In this document: positions 11,101-25,516 of the stretch, piece by piece
Position numbering within the stretch: the stretch's first letter is position 1
Layout of the letters: the number at the start of each line of letters is the position of its first letter
NCBI GenBank assembly: GCA_036583965.1
Contig: JAZBQD010000027.1
Coordinates: 28,341,001 to 28,405,000 of the forward strand
Length of the DNA stretch: 64,000 nucleotides
Direction: 5' to 3'
Origin: Prunella strophiata
Taxonomy: Eukaryota; Chordata; Aves; Passeriformes; Prunellidae
Notes under the pieces: generated by a model
Seen by the model: only the letters and a program-made list of their open reading frames with translations
Databases searched by the model: none
Told to the model about the DNA's origin: nothing
Made by a program: the position numbers and the translations under genes

Positions 11101-14100
11101 TTTTTTGGTGACATGATATCTTTTCATGTCAAATGGCAAGTACAACATATTCCAAACTAGACAGACTCATTAATGCTGACACCTTTTACAGCCCCAAATG
11201 TTTTCACTGTTGATAGTGACTCAGTATTGGAAATTCTATCTTCTGAGAAAGGAATTACCAGAACAAACTGTACTTGGATCATACTTTATACTTCCTGATA
11301 TTTATCCCTTTTTCCAGCTTTTCTCACCCTTTATGTGGATCCCTCTGCAGTGACAATGCTGTTTGTCACAAAGACATCAATTTTCATAGCAATATTGCAT
11401 TTTGGCATAAATTTTAAATAGAGAATAATTTGATGTTTTAAAATTATCCTTGCTGGTTGCAGTTGCCTTTTATTGGTAATCCTCCAAGACTGTTCTCCCA
11501 TTTTTATTAGGACTAACACAGGGTTTTGTTTGCCATGCATGGTGAGGTAATAAGTCTGTATACTAGACTGAAATTAGAATGAGAGGAATGGTAAAGGAGG
11601 GCACAAATGGAAGATTCTGGTTCTTAAAAAAAAGCTCATAAAAATCTCCCCAGGTTTCTGTGAAGTGAATTAATAAAAACACATGCCTACCACCATTATT
11701 ACTTTATAACCTAAAAATGCATTTTACAGGGCAATGGTATCTATGGATTTAATAATTACAAAAAAAATCCCTTTTGCTTCTTTCTTAAAGGAAGCAGTTT
11801 GGTTTGTTTCTTTTCAGAATGGGTGGAAATATGAATTAATTTACACTTTGCTATTCTCTGTATAAGCAGGGTTTTATGCATAGGAATTGTCTGATGAACT
11901 TTAATTTCCAAAGGGCTGTTTCTAACCCAAGTGTTTACAGAGCAAAAGTGTTCACAAAGTGTTACAAAACATTGCAGTCTGTGCTACAAAATTGTCTGGT
12001 TTTATTGTACAAGAAAATTGTATCTCATGTCTTATTTTTCTAATGCATTTCAGTATTATTTTGTATTACTACTAATTTTTTTTTTTAATTGTGTATTTAA
12101 AATTAACTGAGGGATTGATCTTTTGTTGGCAGACCATATGAACAAAAGAAAAATGACAAAAGGAATTACAGCCCACTAGAGATCTCTTAAATTCTTCAAT
12201 TATATAAAAGTGAGGGAAATTCATATGCAAATTGAATCCAGTGGCATTAAAAAGGGAGGTGGGTACAATGTAATTGCACAGCAGCAGCAGGATAATGACA
12301 GAGAAATATAAATGCTTTATAATGCTTTATAAATGTTAAACCAATGTAACTGAGGAAAGAGCTTGGAATGCAGCCCCTTGGGCAGGTGATAGCTCATAGT
12401 GATGTTCTTGAAAGACATTGTGTGCCTTGGTGCAGGAACTTGTTTTATTCAATTGTTTGTGTTAACTCCCAGCAAAGCCATCAATCTGAGCCCATAGGTA
12501 ATGTTTATACAATGCCCCTTCAGGTTTCAATGAGAGCAAAGATTCCAGAAATCCAATTAGAGGGACATGGCCTTGCATTAAGAACAACCCACTGAGCTTC
12601 ACTTCAAGGATCCAAAGCAGCTCAGATGGATCTGCACATACAGACCCACACATAGTCCCAGAATTCCATACACATCTAGAATGCTGCAGTCTGGAACTAT
12701 TTAGGGCTCATTTCTTTTTCAAAATCCTATCAGCATGCAACAGGCAGAGAACTTTGCTATCTAAAATTTCCTTACATTGGCATTTTTAAATTAGAGGCAC
12801 CTCAGTTATCTGAGAGATGCAGGAAGTCAGTGATTGAGTAATTAGGGGTACAGAGGTTTGATTTATGAAAAAAAATATTAAAGAGAAGAGCATAAATATG
12901 GTGTCTCAGTCATGGAAATGTGAAGCATGAATTTTAAAGTAGCTTAAAACCAAAGGACAGGAAGGTGATTCAAGGGACTGGAGGAATGGGCTCACAACTA
13001 CACAATACTGAAACTTTGTAAAGATTGTCAGTGTTGGTTCCAAGGGAAAGGACAGAATTCCCGTGAGACTGGATACTCAGATATGGACCAGAGGAGTAAT
13101 CCTCACTGGCACAGCTGCTGGACTTCCACCGCTAAAGAATTTCCTTTTGCCTGTACTCCAGCTGGACACTGACCCCACCTGACATGGACACCAAGCTGGT
13201 GCTTAATTCCCAGACAGCAGAATTATTCAGGTTTCTTGTTCCCTTGGCACCTAAACATCCTGACATTTTCAGGGGAATGTCTTTGCTCAATCCAGGCACA
13301 GCTGTCCTTAACTGAAAAACTGGAGAACCTTAGAGTGGCTGACACATAGGAGAAGGAAGGGGAAAAATCAGGACAGACATCAAAATTAATTTACTTATTT
13401 AGGCAAATATCATTGTAAGGAAAACATTATTCTGCTTAAATTTCAACACCTAGACAATCCATCTTGCATAATCATGGCAGGAGAGCACATTGCAAACATT
13501 GGTGCCTGGTTAAACTGGTGCTGTCAGACAGACCCACTTGCTGGTGCCTCTGCAGTGCCAAGTTCTGCAGAGAGCCCCTCTGCAGCACTAAAGGGGCATT
13601 AGCTTCACAGAAAAGGCATCTTTTTGCATCCCCATCTGTTCTACATTGTACCTCTGCTAAGAGAATTGTTGTTTTAATACAAAAATGTCAAAATCTTATA
13701 AAATACTGTGGAACCACCTTGTGGTAGCTTTAGAGATAGCTCTGTTGGCATTAAGACTGAATGACTTTTTAAAATTAAATTAGAACAGCTAGCATTTGGT
13801 CTCATTACAGTTTTGAGCTGTGTTCTGAACCATCTGCATCCTCCTATTAATTAGAACACCTAACATTTGAAGCAAATTTTAAATGCATTCCAGTGAATGC
13901 TGGATATCAATGTTCCAACACTATTTAAAAACATCTATACAGACATAGAAGCCTCTTTCTGAGGCACCACGGTGGGAGAAGACACCAGGCTTGTCTGTCA
14001 GGTAGGACTGACAGCCCCAGGGAGCTGCTGAAAGCCTGCAGGTGTCAGCAGCACAAGAGGCAACCAACAGAGGAGCCCACGTTGCCCCTGTAGTCTCACA

Positions 14101-17100
14101 GATTTGCAAGGAGAAGGAAGCCAGTGCAAGGTACAGAGGGAGGACACAAGCAAGGCAGCAGCTTCTGCTCTCACGATGGAGATTAGAGGATGGCATGGAA
14201 AGCTCTGGAAGGTAAACAGATGCGTAACTGAGCTTCCATGGTAAATATGATCTTTTGTAAAGCAAAACACAGAAATCCAAATACTGCTAAGCAAACTGGA
14301 GGCACCAGACTGAAAAGGCATTTATTTTAGCTGGTCTGGCTGAGGCAGCAGCTAATTAGCTCATCTGTACTCTCCTGCTTTTGAATCCTTTTAGAGACTC
14401 CAAAGTGTAACAAACGATACTGTTTCCAGGACCTTTTGGGTTGCCCCTCCCACAGCCATCTTCAGCCCTCTTTTACACATCACTGCAGGAAATGAGAGTT
14501 CTTCCCTTAAACAAGATGAACCATCTGTTTACACTTTGTGCTTTGGTTGAAGACTGTCTCAGGGTATTGAAGTTTAGGGACAAATTCATCTCTTCATTGT
14601 TCTCTTCATTCATCAGCTTTGACTGATTTGAAAACACACAGCAGGAAGGAGAACTTCTTGTGTTTGAAAACAGGAGTTCACAAGTAGTTTATTATGTGTA
14701 CAAGGAAGCTCTGTATCTTTTCAAATTAATGCTTCAAGTGTGAAGCAGCTTGCCACATCCCAGCTTAAACTCAGGTGTGCTTCTGTTTCATTCACAACAG
14801 CAAGCACAAGTTTAGTGTAAGAAACCCCTAAAACTGGCACAGAAATCAGGCATCAATGACCAAATTTGAAGCAAAGTCTTTTGTCTGCTAGGGCTTGTTC
14901 TCCAGCATCCTGGCTTTTCCATTCCCAGCTGAACTCCCAAGGGAGAAGCATTGGGATTGTGCATTGCAGCTATTGATTAAGGTTAGCAATGAAATATGAA
15001 AATACAAAATGGTTATGGGTTTGGGTACCGCATGAGACTAAAATACAAAGTAAGAGAAGAAGTGAACAAAAGCTCTTACATCCTCTCAAGAACATTCTCT
15101 GTGTAGGTACCTTCCTGTCACACTTTCTAATCTCTCCAGCCCCGTGCCTGTGTTAGCTCTCTGCCTCAGATTTAAAGAGATCACAAAAGAGTGCTGAGGT
15201 GGCCATTAGAGGATTAAACCTCCTTTCTCCTGAAGCACCCATATGGATACTGGCTCCTGCCAGAATAATCAGATATGCACTTTTGGACTATTTCTCTCAC
15301 TTTTAAAGCTGCCCTTTGAAGGCTTACACCACCGTGTTACCAGTGTCCCAGCCTGTTACAACAGTAAAACATTTTTCCACTAAGTAGGCACTCATGTACC
15401 TGGGACTTGTGTTTTTCAAACTCTCCTGCATACTCTTTAAGGCAATGTTGATTGTGACCTGTCAAATAATCTCCTCAAATATCCATCATTTATGGGAGCT
15501 ATAAGCCTGTGCCTTGATGCTACATTAAATAACTCGTAACTCATGGCAAGAGAGGCAGCAGAAAGGGAAGATATATCGAGCTAATTAAAGGAAGGTTTCT
15601 TAAACAGTTTCTTCAACCTCTACACACTAAGCACTCATTTATCACTCTGTGCTTGCAACAGACCACATCACATGTCCTCTCCTCAGGAAAGGCCAATTCA
15701 GAAAGTGTTTAAACATGTGCTCACCTCCCAGCTGCTGAGCAGAAAGTCAAGTCCTCACTGAAAAAGCCTGAGGAAGAGAGAGAACATTTTGAGAAAACAC
15801 AGCATTTTTGGGTTGGTTTTTTTCCATGCTACAGACTGGGCTGAATACTGTCTCAGTAGGTTGGATAAGGAACCTGTAAAACACTGCACAAACCATCTGC
15901 AAAGTGGGGCATAGAAAGGTGGCAGGGACACAGAGCTGGAGGAGGCTCTCATCAGATATTGCTGTAATAGAGAATATTTTTTTCTCTCAACTTATTTGTA
16001 CCTCATTCGTCAGGAAGACCCTGATAAGTTCAGACCCTGGAATATTAATGAACAGTCTGAAAAAATTTCTGTTCCTGTATGTCAAGGCCAGGAATTTATA
16101 ACAAAAGTTTTTCGATGGGAAAATGATGAGTGAACTCCCAGACATCCTGTAAAAATTTTTTAAAACTGTATGTTACAAAAGGGCTGTCATGAGATTTTTT
16201 TCAGGATAAGGTTGGAGAGGAAAGAACAAGAATAAAAATTATTTTCTTAATGACTGCAATATTTCCTCCCTCTTTTGGAAATAACCAGTGATAACAACAA
16301 GCTAAGCTGGGATGCATGGAGGTGCAACAGAGCCCAGGACAGCTATCTCAAGTCTCCCTCACTCCAGCTTATCTTGTGACTGACAGGTGCCTGTCTGACT
16401 GATGTGGGTTCCTCTGTGAACACACTTTCATTTCTGGCTTGGGGTTTTTTTTACACCAAACCCTTTGTCCCCCAACTTCCCATTGCCCCCTCTTGCTTTT
16501 TTTCCTTGATTTGGAGCACTTTGGTTTTTGAGGTCTTGGTGATGTGATCCCACATCTGTCTCTGCCCACAGAGGCTGAATGTTACTCAGCCTGGGGGTGG
16601 ACTTGTGGCCTCATGTGCTTTTTTTGGTTTGTCTGCCTTGGGGGAGGGTGATGGAGATAGCACTCTGGCCCACACTTGAGCCTCTCCATCTATATATAGA
16701 TGTATACTTGTGATATTTCCACAACTGTAGGGTTTAAGGGCCCCCTCAAAAAACCAGAAAGAAGGTGGTGACTTGGGTGGAAAGTTTCTGCCAACGTGCC
16801 CAGCTGTTCTGCAGGCCTGAGTCATCCTGGAGTGCTCTCCTCCTCCCCACTCCTCACCTGCCCATCCTGGCCCAGGCTGGGGCACAATCCCCTCTGCTGC
16901 TCAAAGACATCTCCTTCCTAATCTAGGAGTAAATATCTAACTTCAGCATTTGCAACACCCTTTTTAACAAGCTGATGTGAGAACCCAGAGGCCAGGGCAG
17001 CCTCTTTTCTCTATGGAAATTGGTGTTTTCTATTCTTAGCATGGCAAAGTCTCACCCTGCTTTCACCCACCACCTCACCCTTATATAAAGTTCCATTCCT

Positions 17101-18868
17101 TGCACCCACAACCATTCTCTTTCACACCTTTTCTCCCTGCAGACCTCTGGCAAGGCAAGAGCAGCAGGGGAGTCAGAGACACACTGGGGCCTCATTGACT
17201 CAAGTCACTCAAGCACAGGCACAAGAATAAAACTAACAGCAAATTTACCAAGGTTTCAAGGGACACAACAAACAGTAGTTTGCAGAAAAGTGGGCTCAGG
17301 CAAGCCTAAAGGTTTTTTCAAAGACTTAAAGGTTTGTATTAGTTACCAGCAGAGGACAGCAAGGCTTTATACATGCAGAGAGACTGATTTGCTTCTCTGC
17401 TCTGGGAGAAGAGACTGGTCAGTGTTTAGATATCCTTAGGCAAAGGCTTCCAAAGAGAACGAGTCAAGAGTGTACATAAATGTGCTCCAGGAACAAAAGC
17501 CTCTTGAGAAATGACTGAGCTATCCACTTGGCACAGCTATTACATCATCTGGATACTGGAAGCCTCAGTTCTTAATCCTGTTTGCCTTCAGTGCCAGGCT
17601 CAAATTCAGCCAGAACTGTGTGATAACAACAGTAAACACCTGGAGTACAGATGACAAGGCTCAATCATGGATTAGAAGCACAGCACCCTATTTTACTTCA
17701 CCAAAAGTATTCAGGAGGAGAATTATTTTTTTATTTACTAAAGCTATTTAGTGCTATTTTACATTTTGGATGGGTTCCTACTTGCTCTTAGTTGCTATTT
17801 CAGAAGGGCAAAAACTGCAAGTGCAATGTCACAGCTGACAACTCTGTACCTTCAACATTTTAGGGCACCTGCAGTGACAGTATGCACCTATATTTAGGCA
17901 GCTGCCTCACACTCTCTGGCTCTTGGGATGAGGAAGAAATTTTGAAATGCATGCAGTAATTTTTGATCATGGCTCTCCTTTTCCATGACTTCATATTCCA
18001 CAAGACTTAATGACACTTTATCACCAAGGAATGACAATATTTACATAGTCCCCCAACACAAATTAACAAAAACCTCTACTATTGTGTCTTTAAAAATCAG
18101 GACAAGAGATTTCTTCTTTAAAAGACTAGGGGAAATCAAGGGCTCTTCTTTTCAACCATGGCAAATAAGGAGCATCCTTTTTGAAACACTCTCAATAAGA
18201 CATTTTAAACTTTGTTAAAAATATTTTCCAAAAACATGAAATACTCTGTAAAAATCTCAAAATATGGGAAAATGAATGAGACCATCCCCAAATGCAATAC
18301 AGCATATGCATGTGCACTCCAAATGAGATTAGGGAGTTCATTTTTGTACTTTGATTATTCAGAGAGGCATTAACATCCTTGCATATCAAGTGGGACATAA
18401 ATACCATCTCATCCCTAGTTTTGATCTCCATGTGTTAAAACCATCACTTCTAAATTTTAAAGGCTTACAAAAAGAACCAGAATTCGGGCCCAGTAATCTC
18501 CTTACCAATATAGAAACAAAGAAATTAAATCAATTTAGTTTGTCATGGAACAGATCAACAAATAACGTGATGATAGCCTATAATAGAAATGCAAAAACAA
18601 GACCAGCTCAAACTAGAATGAGACACTGTTTAATGACAAGAGCATGTTAAGACACAGTAGACTGGTACTAAGCTTTAAATCCAAACTGGATAGCATTCTA
18701 AAGAATGTTTTACTTGCTTGCACACAGTTGTAAAGCTTTTATTTTGCAGCATGTCAAACTAGGTCATCTAGGTCTTTCAGGGGTTTAAAAACCTTTGAAT
18801 CTACTATATGAATTTATTTTGTAGGTATTTTTTAGCCCTTTAATCTTCTCAGCACTTCTGTGATCTGA

Positions 18869-18896
18869 CATCTAGTCTTACTGTAAAGACTAGATG
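18869..18896. repeat. Perfect 11 bp inverted repeat (hairpin)
   Basis: CATCTAGTCTT (18869-18879), loop ACTGTA, AAGACTAGATG (18886-18896). It could be chance, or the core of a small palindromic element. Confidence 0.8.
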
Positions 18897-21800
18897 AATA
18901 AATCCCATGAACCTCAGAGCTCCTCACATGGACTTCAGCACCAGCAGGACCAGCTGCTGGTTTATTGCTATTCATAAGGTATGTTAAATTGCAGCATTGT
19001 GCCTGCCACCTGTTTTCCCCTCAGTAACTCTTTCTTCATGCAAGCTGAGTGTACTAAAAGTAATCAAATAATGCTCAAAAAGAGAGAACACAGAACACCC
19101 TGGCTGTTGGACATCCATTCTATGATATGCACAGGTTGCTATTAACAGCCAGAAACAGCCTTAAGCTTCTGGCAGCTGTATTGTTTAATTGTCAGCAGGA
19201 TTTGCAAGAACATGAAAATCATGCCAATGATTAATGGCCTTGGTTAGGGAGCATTCCTCAGGAGCATTTTTACAGATCCCAGTGAAGTCAGTTGAAGGTC
19301 TGAGGGCTGAACAACTACAGACACTGAACCAGGGGATTTTATTTCTTAGAGACTTCATCTTATCTTGCCCTCATTATCAGAAGTGTGAAATTAAACTACA
19401 GCATTAATATAAAAGTACAGAAAGATGACCAGGTTAGGTTGCATTTAAAATGGAAGGGAACACATATGAATGTAGTTAAATTTTACAAGTTCATCTATAA
19501 TTGGAGTCATAGCTCTCTGAACCAGGACAGTCTTGTCCCCATTGTGTCTAATTTAAAAACCCCAAGCCACAAATATCAATAATGACTAGCATTTCCTTTT
19601 AACTTTTATGTAGTCTTGTCCAAGGCAAAATGTAATAAACCTGATTGTGTCTACACATATTCATAAGACTAAAACCTGTAATCAGTTTAGTGTGCTGAGC
19701 ACCTTTTCTCTTTTCTCAGCCACTGGTATTACCAGAGGTAGATGTTTCACAGGCACTTCTACAAGTCTGCCCATAGGAAATGCTTTATTCCCTTCCCTGG
19801 GGTTTGGTGCATGGCAAACATCACAGAGAGGGGAAGCAGAGAAATTCCAAGGCCTCTGTGATTTGGTGAATATGTATTTTTTAAACCTTTCCATAGTTCT
19901 GTGGGGAGGGAGACACAAGAAACTTAGGAGGGAGGCATTAGCTTTCAAAGTCCAAGAACTGATACTGCAGTGTTTTGGCCTAATTGTCTTTTTCTTGAAA
20001 TGACTGATTTATGTAAACACTCAAAATGTATTGATCAGTCTAAAATATTTCCTTTTATAGTCATGTATAAATATTCTCCAAAAGATGTCACTTTTCCCAG
20101 AAAAAAAGTGTAGGTGGAAGTAGATGGGGCTCTGAAGATGGAAGCCTTTGTGGGGCAGTGGCAAATATTTGCTTCATTTTGTGACAGGAGTAAAATCCAC
20201 TTAATCCTTTGTCTACAAAGATTTTCTTTGGTTCTTCACTAACTATTTTTATTAAAATGCTTCACTTTCCAAAACATTTGTTCCCACACTGAGTGGTACT
20301 GTGGGACTTCATGATTTTTTTTTTTTTTTGGCAAATATCAGTCAAGTAAAAAAACCAAATCAAACAAACCCAACCTTCCTCACCCTCTCCACAGTCCAAA
20401 CAGACACAAGTCACATCACACTGCACAACTAAATGTCACATATATTGGAATCAGAGAAATTTAAATCAAAAATTAATCAGTCCTACTTTCTTTGATAAAT
20501 TGTCTTTTGTGTTCATGAATCACAATTACATGATTGAGCTTGGGCTCATAGTCATAATACCATAATTGATGCATTTTAAAGAAACATCATTTAAATATAT
20601 TAAAGATCTTTCTTTCAGTGTCAGGCTTAACATCTACTTCATCCTCAGATCCAAACACTAGAATAAGTGAGGTAGAAATTCATTTGGCCAAGCCTTTAAG
20701 ATGTCTTAGAACCCTTTTTCTCAGGATTAACTGCTGTAATATTTGTAAAAGTCAGTCATTAAAAATGGAATTACACATACTGAAAATACACACTCTTATT
20801 GGTTTAGTATCTAGCATGAACTACAGTCCACCACAATAGTAACATACCTAAGAATATTTTTTTTTTCCCCTTTGGAGAATGACTTACAGCATAATTGAAG
20901 AAAAGATCACATCTTTTGGTCTTATGAGGGTCTATTGGTGTGGACACGTGCTGTCGCTTTATTCATGTAAAGGGGAGGGGTTTATAAATATGGATTTATT
21001 AAATAAATGGATTTATTTGATGCATTCAGTTAGATAAATAAATAGTTAGGATGAGGGGAGGACTGTGAGTAAGAGCAGGCTGGGCTCTGTCTGGCAGCAG
21101 TGTGTGCCTCCAACGCACTGCCTCAGACTTCTGCTCCCCAGCTTCCTTTTTCCTGTCCCCTGCAGTGGGGCTGGGTGGAAGCTGTCTGCTTTCATTTTAA
21201 AAGGCTGACTAATCAGCCAGGGACTGCTCTTGCTCATTGCACTGGATGCTCGTAACCTCGTGGTGAGATTTATGAAAAAGCTCTGCAGGCAGAAGAGCTC
21301 CAGGAGCTCTCTGATGTTCTGCTTTACTGATGGGACATGGCAACAGCACGGAGGAAGCACAGGCCCCCCACATTCACCTCTTGAATAAGGCAGGAGAGGG
21401 TGTAAATTAAGGAAAGCAACAGCTATAGTCATGTTGTAAGTTAGAAAAGGAAACATGGAAGGAAAGAAAAATACTACTTTTGTGTTTTTAATTATCTAAG
21501 AAGCAATAAAGCAAAGAGAGAAAACACACTTTAAAATGTATTCTCCAAAATCAAGGTACAGGAGTTGTACCTGTGAGTACCAGTGAGCTGTGATGCAGGG
21601 TCTGTCTGTCTGAGGTTGCCTAAAGTCTTCAAAAAATCCAGTCAAACCCAGGCCAAGTGTCTTTCACAACCTCACAAAACTTATTAATTCACATCAGATC
21701 CACCTTAAGTTGAATTAATAACCTTTTAAGCTCAGCATTCCTGTTCCAAGCTAGACATCTAGAACCTGAACAAAATCACCTCAGAGCCTGGGAGTTGTGT

Positions 21801-24591
21801 GAAATGCAGACATCCAAATATGCTGATAGTAAAACTCAAAATTGGTCTTTGCTTACATGAAACTATGCCAAGGTTCATTTCACATTTTCTCCTTAACAAG
21901 TTTTTTGTTGGATCTGTATTGCTCTACTACCTGCAGCACAGCTGCTAAATCACACACAAATCCTTTTCCTCCAATTTCTGTTCTTGCCCCTTAGCTTATG
22001 GATAGCTGGTAGAGGTGTAAGCACTTTCTGGCTTTTCATTCCTGTACACAAATGATGCCAGGTTCTGCCTCCCTTGCAGTGGTGTACAGGATCTAGGGCT
22101 GTGCCTGCATTCCCAGACACAAGGTGGGAGGAGAAGTTCCTCCAGGGCTCACAGGGGAAACATTCTGTGCTTGTAAAAGGAGCCCTCCAGTGTTTAAGGT
22201 GCATGGAAACAGGGCCAAAATTCTCTCTGTATTGGCCAAGGATGGCAGATTGTTAGATGCTAAGCTAGAGAAAAAATTGGTTCCCTTTTATGCCACCAAT
22301 AAAAATTGATCATTGTTGAAGAGCTTAAAACCCCCTCCCCTGTAAGTGAATAAAGTGGCAACCCATGCTTACACTCTGCTACTCTAAATTTAATTTTTCC
22401 TCAATATAACATCACTATTCTATTTTTCAAACCTCTACTAACAATGACAGTGTTGGCTGGTTGTTGTTTTTTGGTTTTTCTTGTTCCCTCTCTGCTATTA
22501 CTTGAGAGACTGAATTATTTTTCAGAATGATTTTCCAGTAGTCAGAAAAAGACTACTGAAATATTCAGGTCACACAGTCCCTTTGTATCTTCTATAGCCT
22601 CTGGAAAGCTTATTTTATAAACTCAGTAGGGAGGACAGACATTAAATGGAACAAGAAGCCACTGCTCCTTCCCTCATTTTACAGGTGTCAAAAAAGATCA
22701 AAGACTCAATTACGTGGCCCACACAGTGGAGTAGTGACACCTGACACCCCCACGTAGCACAGGAGCTTCACTCAGCACTTCAGGAGAGCTCAGGGCTGCC
22801 CCAGGTGCTGGGTCACTCTTGCCAGGGCTGCCCAGACTTTCCAGACACCCTGCCCCAGTGACTGATGAGAACCCAGCAAGAGCAACTTTTGCTGTAACTC
22901 ACACAGGAAATCCGTGGCAGGCACAGGAATTAGACCCAGCTCACTCAAGTTTCAGCCCAGAACTATGTGACCTCTGGTACTGCTGCAATGAAACTTGCTT
23001 AAGCAGATCACCCCTTTTTGGTGGTGAGAAACTGCATTTGTTTGACACATATGCTCTAACACCGAAAACCCCACACTCTATCTTCCAATCACTTCAACAG
23101 CACTTCTCAGCTATTTTTGTAGCCAGCAGTTGATCTGTTCCATCATGTTCCATCTGTCATGTCCTGTTCTCACTGCTGTATCAGTAAATAGTGCTGAGGT
23201 GTGACCAGCACACTGATTCAGCCCCTCTGAAGCTCGAGGTTTCATATCTGCCTGTGTAATTCTGCAGCATCACACATGCAGTGTGCTCTCTGGCAGGGAA
23301 ACTGGGGCCAGCAGAGAGCAGGAAACCCTAGCTTACAAATAAAACCAGAAAAAACGGATTTGAATTCAAAATACACAATTTTCCAATCCTTTAATTATTT
23401 TGAGGGAGCAAGCTGGCCTGCTTTCTTCCCTCATGTCTGCACAAGGCCACTTTGTCACAACTACAAATGACTTTATTGTGCTTTGATATTCAGGCAGGTT
23501 CACAAGGCAGTTTGTGTAAGAATCTCCACTTTTGGATGCTTGTTCTTCACAAAACTTCAAAGAGATTACAATTTAAAAATTGTTTTTAAATTTACAGCTT
23601 TTGCAGGCCCAAGGCTCAAAGAATATAGCATCATCTACCATTTTTAGTTTGTTTGCTTTTTTTTTTAAACCTGTACCAGTGGCACCAGGTGTGTCCTGTG
23701 TTACACTCGACAGTTGTCCCAAGAATATACAAAGCATATTTTACATTGCAAATGTAGAGTGGTATACAAGTTGGGACTTAAGATCAATACACCCCAGAAC
23801 AGTGTCCAAACTTCTTGGCTGTAGCTTTGTTAGTGCTGGAATTTTTTTTTTGTTTGTTTTTAGTAAAACTTAAGCAAAATTAAAAGAAATAAAAATCTCT
23901 ATTATGTAGAATATACCTCTATATAAATAGCCAACAACTAACAAGAACTCTGTGTTAGATAAATTACACCCTTGGCAAACAGGCTGGATAGCATGTTAAA
24001 TAAGAATGCTTACATGGTATTACTCCAAATTGTTCATGTTAAAGAGGAAAACCACCATTAGCCAGGTTCAAGAGTGATTATGGAATTACTGAGCTGGATT
24101 TTTGATAATGAACCAGAAAATTTATCTCAAATTATGTTAAGAGAGTTTTCTAATTAATACAGGTACAACTCAAGTATTGATTTTAAATTAGAGCTTTTAA
24201 ATTAAATACACTGGAAAACTCCAGGTCTGTCTACTAAGAATGATAAATATACTTCCTAATGCTATTCCAGAAGTATTACAGATTTCTTAGAGATCCTTTT
24301 ATCTGCCTTTGAAATAAGATCAGTTCTTTTCACTATCAGGGTAAGCTCACAACAGTCACTTATTTGTACTTATAGAGCATCCTAGAGTTCTGTGAATGCT
24401 CCATAAAACTTCCTCATCTGCCTCTGCAATATATTCTGCAATAAATGAATACTCAGCAGAGACCCTACTGAAAGAAGGCAGACTCATTTGTGTAGAAGGA
24501 AGTAAAGAAGGGGCTAGACAGGCACTGGGTGTATGTGACAGATTTTCAAGTTTGTTCCAAAGAATCCTGGCACTGGGTTTGTCCTGAACAG

Positions 24592-25516
24592 AATCACAGA
24601 ATAATGAGGTTGGAAGAGACCTCTAAGGTCATCGAGTCCAACCTATGTCCTAACACCTCAACTCAGAATCCAGACTATAGCACCAAGTGCCATGTCCAGC
24701 CTTTTTTTAAACACATCCAGAGATGGTGATTCCACCACCTCTCTGGGAAGAGCATTCCAGTTCTTTATTATTCTTTCGGTGAAAATTCTTTTCCTAATAT
24801 CCAATCCTACACCTTCCCTGACATAGTTGAGACTGTGTCCTCTGTTCTGTCAGCTGCTGCCTGGTGGAAGAGACTGACCCCACCTGTGCACAACCTCCCT
24901 TCAAGAATTGTAGAGAGCAATAAGGTCACCTCTGAGCCTCCTCTTCTCCAGGCTAAACAACCTCAGCTCCCTCAAACATTCCTCACAGGGCTTGTGTTCC
25001 AAGCCCCTCACCAGCCTTGTTGCCTCCTCTGGACATGTTCAAGCATCTCGAGATCCTTTCTGAACTGAGGATCCAGTCCCAGAACTGGACACAGCACTCA
25101 AGGTGTGTCTCACCAGTGCTGAGCACAGGGGCAGAATGACCTCCCTGCTCCTGCTGGCCACACAATTCCTCATGCAGGCCAGGAGCCATTGGCCTTCTTG
25201 GCCACCAAGGCACATCTGCTGGCTCATGTTCAGCTGGCTGTCACCAGCACCCCCAGGTCCCTTTCTGCCTGTACACTATCCAGCCACACTGTCCCCAGCC
25301 TGTAACATTGTAGGGGATTTTTATGGCCAAAATGTAGAACTCAACACTTGGACTTATTAAACTTCATGCTGTTGGACTCTGCCCATCTGTCTAACCTATC
25401 TAAGTCTCTCTGCAGAGCCCTCCTTCCTTCCAATAGATCACCACAAGCTCCCAGCTTAGTGTCATCTGCAAATTTGCTAATGAAGGACTCAATGCCCTCA
25501 TCCATATCATCTATAC
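24592..25516 (-). mobile_element. CR1 LINE, 5'-truncated copy of about 0.9 kb
   Basis: The left end reads agaatcacagaataatgagg, the reverse complement of a CR1 3' terminus with its ATTCTGTG-type octamer tail. The following sequence reads ggttggaagagacctctaag, then ccaccacctctctgggaaga, cctcttctccaggctaaaca and caagcccctcaccagccttg, and continues to the ctcatccatatcatctat segment. The element lies in - orientation and contains only the 3' UTR and the eroded end of the reverse-transcriptase ORF. No intact ORF2 is present. It probably inserted truncated at its 5' end near 25516, since CR1 usually leaves no clear target duplication. Confidence 0.93.

Larger units (their letters stand above)
4993..24591. 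other. Intergenic RGS21-CR1 interval, no gene seen
   Basis: About 19.6 kb of mostly AT-rich sequence. All open frames are short (under about 140 codons) and show no recognisable domain or repeated exon pattern. Local items worth noting are hairpins at 8147-8179, 18869-18896 and 22536-22558, and a GC-richer stretch at 16.3-17.3 kb with a TATA-like box. Regulatory DNA is possible but cannot be called from a single sequence. Confidence 0.6.
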
